From Grimontia sedimenti (lineage in GTDB: Bacteria; Pseudomonadota; Gammaproteobacteria; Enterobacterales; Vibrionaceae): 64,000 nt of DNA. Below are positions 62,335 to 64,000 of this stretch, in pieces. Position 1 is the stretch's first letter; every line of letters begins with the position of its first letter. Position numbers and translations under genes: made by a program. The notes under the pieces are model-generated. The model saw nothing but the letters and a program-made list of their open reading frames with translations, was not told where the DNA came from and made no database searches. The stretch lies in NCBI RefSeq assembly GCF_011045095.1, contig NZ_JAALDL010000001.1, positions 467,923-531,922 of the forward strand, in the 5' to 3' direction.

Positions 62335-63003
62335 TTATGAGCGGAATAGCCGCGTGTATTGTGTTTCATGGCAGCTCGACGCGATGGCCTGTGCAGGTGC
62401 AAAAGAGCCAACCTGTTCGTCAGCGATGAAACGCGACGCTTCGACGACTTCCTGCAACGCATCTGCCACTTCCATCAACACACGCTGTCCCGCGGTCTGT
62501 CCTAACGGCACCATTTTCACGCCAGCGACGACACAGTTTTCCAACCAGCTCCATGCATAACCGTGGCAAAGGGCTTCTTCTTCTATGCCCCATTTCATTC
62601 CGGCATACGCAAAGCCAGCGACCTGACTTTTCGACAACACCACATCCAACTGGCTTTCGGCTTCAACCAGCTCAAGCTGCTGTAACAGCTTCAGCATGGT
62701 GCGTCCACGCTGAAGCTCTTCCGTTCTTAGTTCCATCGTTTCGCGGCTGGCATACAGCCAATCACACCAATGATTTGCCGTCACAACGTCATCTAACTTC
62801 AATGCAGCGAAAACGCGGCGCAGCACGGGCAGTTCGAGCTGTTGCAAACTGTCTGTTGCCAAACTCACCAGCCAGTCCTTCAATGCAGATTCACTGTCGA
62901 CCCAGCCTGTTTCTATCGCCCACTCCAAACCTTGTGAGTAGCTAAATGCCCCCACAGGCAAAGAAGGGCTAATCAGTTGAAACAGACGATAATCGGATTG
63001 CAT
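62335..63003 (-). CDS. ureF: urease accessory protein UreF
   Basis: A 222-residue all-helical protein that with UreG and UreD (UreH) assembles the urease nickel centre. Typical pieces are [28 protein letters not shown] in two blocks, and the RMGQ-like helix. It begins 2 bp after the small membrane protein gene and its stop codon overlaps the ribosome site of ureG, so the distal genes are tightly coupled. Confidence 0.94.
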   Translation of the reverse strand: MQSDYRLFQLISPSLPVGAFSYSQGLEWAIETGWVDSESALKDWLVSLATDSLQQLELPVLRRVFAALKLDDVVTANHWCDWLYASRETMELRTEELQRGRTMLKLLQQLELVEAESQLDVVLSKSQVAGFAYAGMKWGIEEEALCHGYAWSWLENCVVAGVKMVPLGQTAGQRVLMEVADALQEVVEASRFIADEQVGSFAPAQAIASSCHETQYTRLFRS

Positions 63004-63005
63004 GA

Positions 63006-63197
63006 CTAGCGGCCGTTGAACATGCGGTGAATCATGTAGCCAATACCTGCCGCAGCCACCAGCATTAATACAGTTTCAAATGGGTGTGCCTGCGCGGTGG
63101 CCAAGATATGATGCGGCGTCTCAGCATGTGGTTCGCCAGTGATGTGTGCAAACGCGGGAAATGGCAATGCCAACGCAGCGATAAGTAATTTTTTCAT
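63006..63197 (-). CDS. small histidine-bearing membrane protein within the urease operon
   Basis: A 63-residue protein from ATG 63197 (AGGAG, 8 bases upstream). The first 17 residues (MKKLLIAALALPFPAFA) are a signal peptide or first helix; then comes a periplasmic stretch with five histidines (H18, H24, H29, H30, H38) and a C-terminal transmembrane helix (VLMLVAAAGIGYMI) ending in RMFNGR. It lies between ureE and ureF and is coupled to ureF. The histidines and the setting suggest nickel handling or a membrane-linked assembly step, but no family is recognised (some marine bacteria have small HupE/UreJ-like or DUF6732-like proteins in urease operons). Confidence 0.75.
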   Translation of the reverse strand: MKKLLIAALALPFPAFAHITGEPHAETPHHILATAQAHPFETVLMLVAAAGIGYMIHRMFNGR

Positions 63198-63234
63198 ATT
63201 CCTGTCTCCTTTACTGAATGTGTTAAATCTAAAA

Positions 63235-63702
63235 TCAATGATGATGGTGATGACCGGATGAGTGGCCGCCATAAGCGCCCGCCTCTGGCTCAAAAGGGGC
63301 CATTTCAACTACCACACGGCCTCCGAGTAATCCCACCATTTCGTCTAAAACGTGGTCATGCTGATAACGTACCCACCAATCACCCACTTGCAGCGGCACA
63401 TGGCGGTTACCCAAGTGGTAAGCGAGTCTTGCCAATAAAACGCCATCATCAGCGTGTACGGTTGATACTTTTTCCTCTGCCGCGATAACACGAACTTGGT
63501 GGCCGCAGGTTGATACCAATACATCACCACCGCGAAGCGTTTGCCCACGAGGAAGAAACAACCCAGCCTCACTGCCGTTGTCCAACGTGACGCGGATACG
63601 GCTTTTTATTCTTGAATCAATGCCCAGGTGAATGGTCGCCAATTCGGTGATATCACTTTCCCTGACATCCGATGCTTTGATGATTTCTGTAAATTCGATC
63701 AT
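63235..63702 (-). CDS. ureE: urease nickel metallochaperone UreE
   Basis: A 155-residue chaperone. The N-terminal peptide-binding domain and the central metal-binding domain (YHLGNRHVPLQV, with the conserved H) are followed by a histidine-rich tail (SGHHHHH at the very end). UreE donates nickel to the UreG-UreF-UreD assembly complex. It starts 9 bases after the ureC stop, with GAGG 6 bases before the ATG. Confidence 0.94.
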   Translation of the reverse strand: MIEFTEIIKASDVRESDITELATIHLGIDSRIKSRIRVTLDNGSEAGLFLPRGQTLRGGDVLVSTCGHQVRVIAAEEKVSTVHADDGVLLARLAYHLGNRHVPLQVGDWWVRYQHDHVLDEMVGLLGGRVVVEMAPFEPEAGAYGGHSSGHHHHH

Positions 63703-63710
63703 TTTTCACC

Positions 63711-64000
63711 TCAGAACAGGAAGTAACGTTGCGCCATCGGCAACACATCAGCAGGCTGACAAACCAGTAACTGTCCATCTGCACGCACCTCATAGGTTTG
63801 AGGATCCACTTCGATCGTTGGCTGCCAATCGTTCAGTTTCATGTCTTTCTTGCGTATGTTTCTGCAGTTCTTCACCGCCACTGCACCACTCTTCAGATCC
63901 AGCATTTCCGGTACACCGTTATCAATCGACATCTGAGACATAAACAACAGCGAGCTCTGCGCTGGGCCAGCACCAAATGAACCAAACATCGGGCGGTAAT
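63711..64000 (-). CDS. ureC: urease alpha subunit UreC, C-terminal part
   Basis: The last 96 or so residues of the urease catalytic subunit; the frame continues past the right edge. It reads [22 protein letters not shown], then [29 protein letters not shown], the familiar C-terminal urease segments. The nickel ligands and carbamylated lysine are beyond the window. The gene heads the visible accessory genes ureE, a small membrane protein, ureF and ureG on the same strand. Confidence 0.93.
   Translation of the reverse strand, partial: YRPMFGSFGAGPAQSSLLFMSQMSIDNGVPEMLDLKSGAVAVKNCRNIRKKDMKLNDWQPTIEVDPQTYEVRADGQLLVCQPADVLPMAQRYFLF

Noticed and set aside
1-64000. tRNA, rRNA, CRISPR arrays, intact insertion sequences, integron attC sites, prophage
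   Set aside because: I looked for cloverleaf ends, repeat-spacer arrays, transposase motifs and phage genes and found none convincing; a tRNAscan-SE, CRISPR and IS search would be the decisive test.

Overview
The window looks like a chromosomal segment of a marine gammaproteobacterium of the Vibrionaceae, close to Grimontia, Enterovibrio or Photobacterium. Supporting signs are the Vibrio-type NhaD, DeaD, RNase II, RavA-ViaA, FolX-FolM and PdsO/R/S-like genes, short DUF3283/DUF3010 proteins, and a palindromic repeat of a kind I associate with Vibrio intergenic regions. The genus is my inference. I saw no rRNA, tRNA, CRISPR array, prophage or intact insertion sequence.

Layout. 0-13.4 kb: end of a periplasmic 5'-nucleotidase, ppiC, a dCMP deaminase-like gene, nhaD with a long structured leader, a three-gene ABC uptake operon, a LysE-type exporter, ravA-viaA, a sulfurtransferase, an LpxR lipid A deacylase and a Nudix hydrolase. 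13.8-31.5 kb: signalling and repair. This part holds an HD-GYP phosphodiesterase, an alkylation-repair operon (ada, a damaged alkA-like gene, ogt), an OmpA-like/response-regulator/sensor-kinase set resembling the proteobacterial dedicated sortase regulators but with no sortase nearby, two GSTs, a PAS-GGDEF cyclase, deaD, and a GAF/degenerate-GGDEF gene split by a frameshift. 31.7-46.2 kb: rnb, a candidate small transcript, DUF1127 and LysR, an NlpC/P60 lipoprotein, the tetrahydromonapterin genes folM-folX, cytochrome b561-yceI, an M20 amidohydrolase, a GPH sugar transporter under a LacI-type operator, aroG, cobQ and a small outer-membrane protein.

46.3-57.3 kb is a molybdenum module: an AraC regulator diverging from a two-subunit periplasmic molybdo-hydroxylase (IorAB-like), its XdhC and MocA maturation factors, then (after a BCCT carrier and an unknown gene) the modABC molybdate importer. 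57.3-64 kb: a very small basic protein gene not previously called, an S4-domain RNA-binding protein with a long basic tail, a TDT-family transporter, a LysR/flavin-reductase pair, and the distal part of a urease operon (ureC end, ureE, a small membrane protein, ureF, ureG).

Four genes (ada-alkA, the GAF/GGDEF gene, the NlpC/P60 lipoprotein, xdhC) each look interrupted by loss of a single base, three of them in or beside an obvious homopolymer. Either the read set under-called runs or these are real or phase-variable lesions; raw reads must be checked before treating them as biology. The most promising leads otherwise are the nhaD leader, the 25-codon gene at 57.5 kb, the small gene inside the urease operon, the promoter-terminator unit at 34 kb, and the sortase-less Pds regulators.
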